DNA from: Cognatishimia sp. F0-27
GTDB taxonomy: Bacteria; Pseudomonadota; Alphaproteobacteria; Rhodobacterales; Rhodobacteraceae
Assembly: GCF_020667845.1 (NCBI RefSeq)
Contig: NZ_JAFMPQ010000001.1
Span: 62,001 to 126,000, forward strand
DNA: 64,000 nucleotides
Direction: 5' to 3'
Below the pieces are notes generated by a model, which saw only the letters and a program-made list of their open reading frames with translations, was not told the DNA's origin and did not search any database. Position 1 is the stretch's first letter; the number at the start of each line of letters is the position of its first letter. The position numbers and the translations under genes were made by a program. Of the stretch, positions 63,031-64,000 are shown piece by piece.

Positions 63031-63437
63031 GATTTGAGGTGGTAGCGCAGCGCGCTCCGGATCACTTGGCGGAGCGCGTTCGGGTCTGGGTCTTGCCCGA
63101 CGTCAAACAGAATGCCGCGCGTGCCCTCATATCGAAACAGATCTCCGAAGAGGGCCTGCGCGTCGAGAATCACGCGGCTTTGGCAAGGAACAAAAAGCGC
63201 GTAATCCGCGGTTTTGGGCACGCCAAGACGCAGGGTTGTGGCCGCCCTGGTCTTGGGGGTGATATAGGCGGGCTGCCCCCATTTGAGCGTTTCCTCGACC
63301 GGACCGATCTCGGGCATGTCAGCCGCCGTTTCAAAGATCATCGCGCGCAAAGCCTGTAAAGGCGCGCGGCTATGCGCCGGGAAGGCATCGAAGGCATTCT
63401 GAACCGGCACAGAGAAAGGTGGCGATGGCGCTCCCAT
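63027..63437 (-). CDS. DUF1801 (YdhG/YjbR-like) family protein
   Basis: A 136-residue soluble protein of the DUF1801 family ([21 protein letters not shown]-like helix, [26 protein letters not shown] in the core, [23 protein letters not shown]). The function is unknown. It converges on prs with a four-base overlap of the stop codons. A terminator for atpC lies upstream on the same strand. Confidence 0.85.
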   Translation of the reverse strand: MGAPSPPFSVPVQNAFDAFPAHSRAPLQALRAMIFETAADMPEIGPVEETLKWGQPAYITPKTRAATTLRLGVPKTADYALFVPCQSRVILDAQALFGDLFRYEGTRGILFDVGQDPDPNALRQVIRSALRYHLKS

Positions 63438-63643
63438 GCGTGACGGTCTCCGTTGATCTGGCCTGCCCAGGATTTGGCGGCACGTTGCACGATAACACGA
63501 AACGGCGCGGATGCCGAACCCGTGGCGCGCTGCATCCGGTCACCCGAATGGCGTCGCGCGCCGTCTTTGATCGCGAAATTGACGCTCTGCGTCTTGCTGT
63601 TTGTGGTTTTGCGGCGAAGCTGCTTCGCCATGTGCCGAAACAG

Positions 63644-63670
63644 AAAAACCCCGCCATGCAGGCGGGGTTT
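63644..63670 (-). terminator. Rho-independent terminator after atpC
   Basis: On the minus strand a 10-bp stem (AAACCCCGCC with GGCGGGGTTT) around a 5-base loop runs into TTTTT. It ends the ATP synthase operon. Confidence 0.88.
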
Positions 63671-63692
63671 CTGATACAGGCCGGCTGTGGGT

Positions 63693-64000
63693 TCAGAGGG
63701 ACGGCTGTTTTGGGTCCAGACCGATATGCGTGCCCACGGCAACCATATCCTGAAGCAGCTTGACCGCGTCATCGACCGGGCCCGGCTCGTTCTTGAAGGT
63801 TTCCTTGGTCTGTTTGTATGCCTCGTGGGCCTCATCGACCAAAGCTTCATAGGTCGCCTGGTCCATGTCGGCGCGCGGCAGCGCCTTTTCCGCCAGAACC
63901 GACAATGTCTCACCGATCTCGGCGAAACCACCCGTGACCACGAACTCCTCGGTGCCGGTCTCGGTTTCCACGGTCAGGATACCGGGGCGCAGGGTCGTGA
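63693..64000 (-). CDS. atpC: F-type ATP synthase epsilon subunit, C-terminal part
   Basis: Part of the central stalk of the F1 sector; the C-terminal helices regulate ATP hydrolysis. The visible part reads [13 protein letters not shown], then [27 protein letters not shown], typical of alphaproteobacterial AtpC. The helical tail ends at LDPKQPSL. The frame is open at the window edge, so the N-terminus lies beyond 64000. Other atp genes would be expected further along on this strand. Confidence 0.93.
   Translation of the reverse strand, partial: TTLRPGILTVETETGTEEFVVTGGFAEIGETLSVLAEKALPRADMDQATYEALVDEAHEAYKQTKETFKNEPGPVDDAVKLLQDMVAVGTHIGLDPKQPSL

Overview
The window is a contiguous piece of a high-GC alphaproteobacterial chromosome. 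The gene content points to the Rhodobacterales (Roseobacter group): lepB-rnc-era-recO, pgsA-moaD-moaE, rsfS-rlmH, glnK-amtB, a DddL-type DMSP lyase, RTX proteins with a type I secretion pair, a two-domain ALDH16, and a GTTC-N7-GTTC type LexA box in front of dnaE2. This assignment rests on gene order and protein sequence read by eye, not on a search. I see no tRNA, rRNA, CRISPR array, insertion sequence or prophage, so this is core chromosome with scattered accessory genes.

Layout. 1-8.9 kb: the 3' end of an RTX protein, then lepB and rnc, an EamA transporter and a small membrane protein, a second RTX protein on the minus strand, then era, DUF1491 and recO. The normally adjacent rnc and era are split by about 3.3 kb. 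9-13.8 kb: pgsA-moaD-moaE, fadH, a PfpI-family protein. 13.9-24.4 kb: small secreted and enzyme genes, including a polysaccharide deacetylase, a LysR regulator, a Cys-rich secreted protein of unknown function, dddL, an OmpA-like protein, an AhpD-like protein, a GNAT protein, a CinA-like protein, sfsA and a secreted unknown. 24.8-33.6 kb: map, an mhqO/mhqD-like quinone-detoxification pair divergent from a LysR gene, an MFS transporter, a Tat-exported metallo-beta-lactamase-fold hydrolase, rsmD, a ferredoxin reductase-like flavoprotein and a peroxiredoxin.

33.7-43.7 kb: phhB, a FemAB-like protein, a glycerophosphodiesterase and a RidA protein; the type I secretion adaptor and ABC exporter; mlaA and an mlaC-like gene; a class A penicillin-binding protein. 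44-49.3 kb: glnK-amtB, a tannase/feruloyl-esterase family protein, a GntR/FadR regulator with its probable operator, msrB-msrA. 49.6-53.3 kb: queG (apparently starting at AUU), a GST, mtgA, rlmH and rsfS. 53.6-64 kb: deoC, a small membrane protein and ALDH16 in one operon; dnaE2 under a LexA-box promoter; an alpha/beta hydrolase and a 2-hydroxychromene-2-carboxylate isomerase-like protein; prs; a DUF1801 protein; the 3' part of atpC.

How the parts relate. The type I exporter could secrete the two RTX proteins 30 kb away, though no TolC-type channel is in the window. DddL, the quinone pair, MsrA/B, the peroxiredoxin, the PfpI protein and ALDH16 fit a marine heterotroph handling DMSP, aromatic compounds, aldehydes and oxidative stress. 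The most unusual observations are a DnaE2 that lacks its usual C-terminal OB-fold and appears to be translated from a leaderless LexA-controlled message; queG with no normal start codon; an MsrB without its zinc cysteines; a dispersed intergenic hairpin element present three times; a 14-cysteine secreted protein with no recognisable family; and a 54-residue higher-order period inside one RTX array. I did not find a convincing entirely new multi-gene system.
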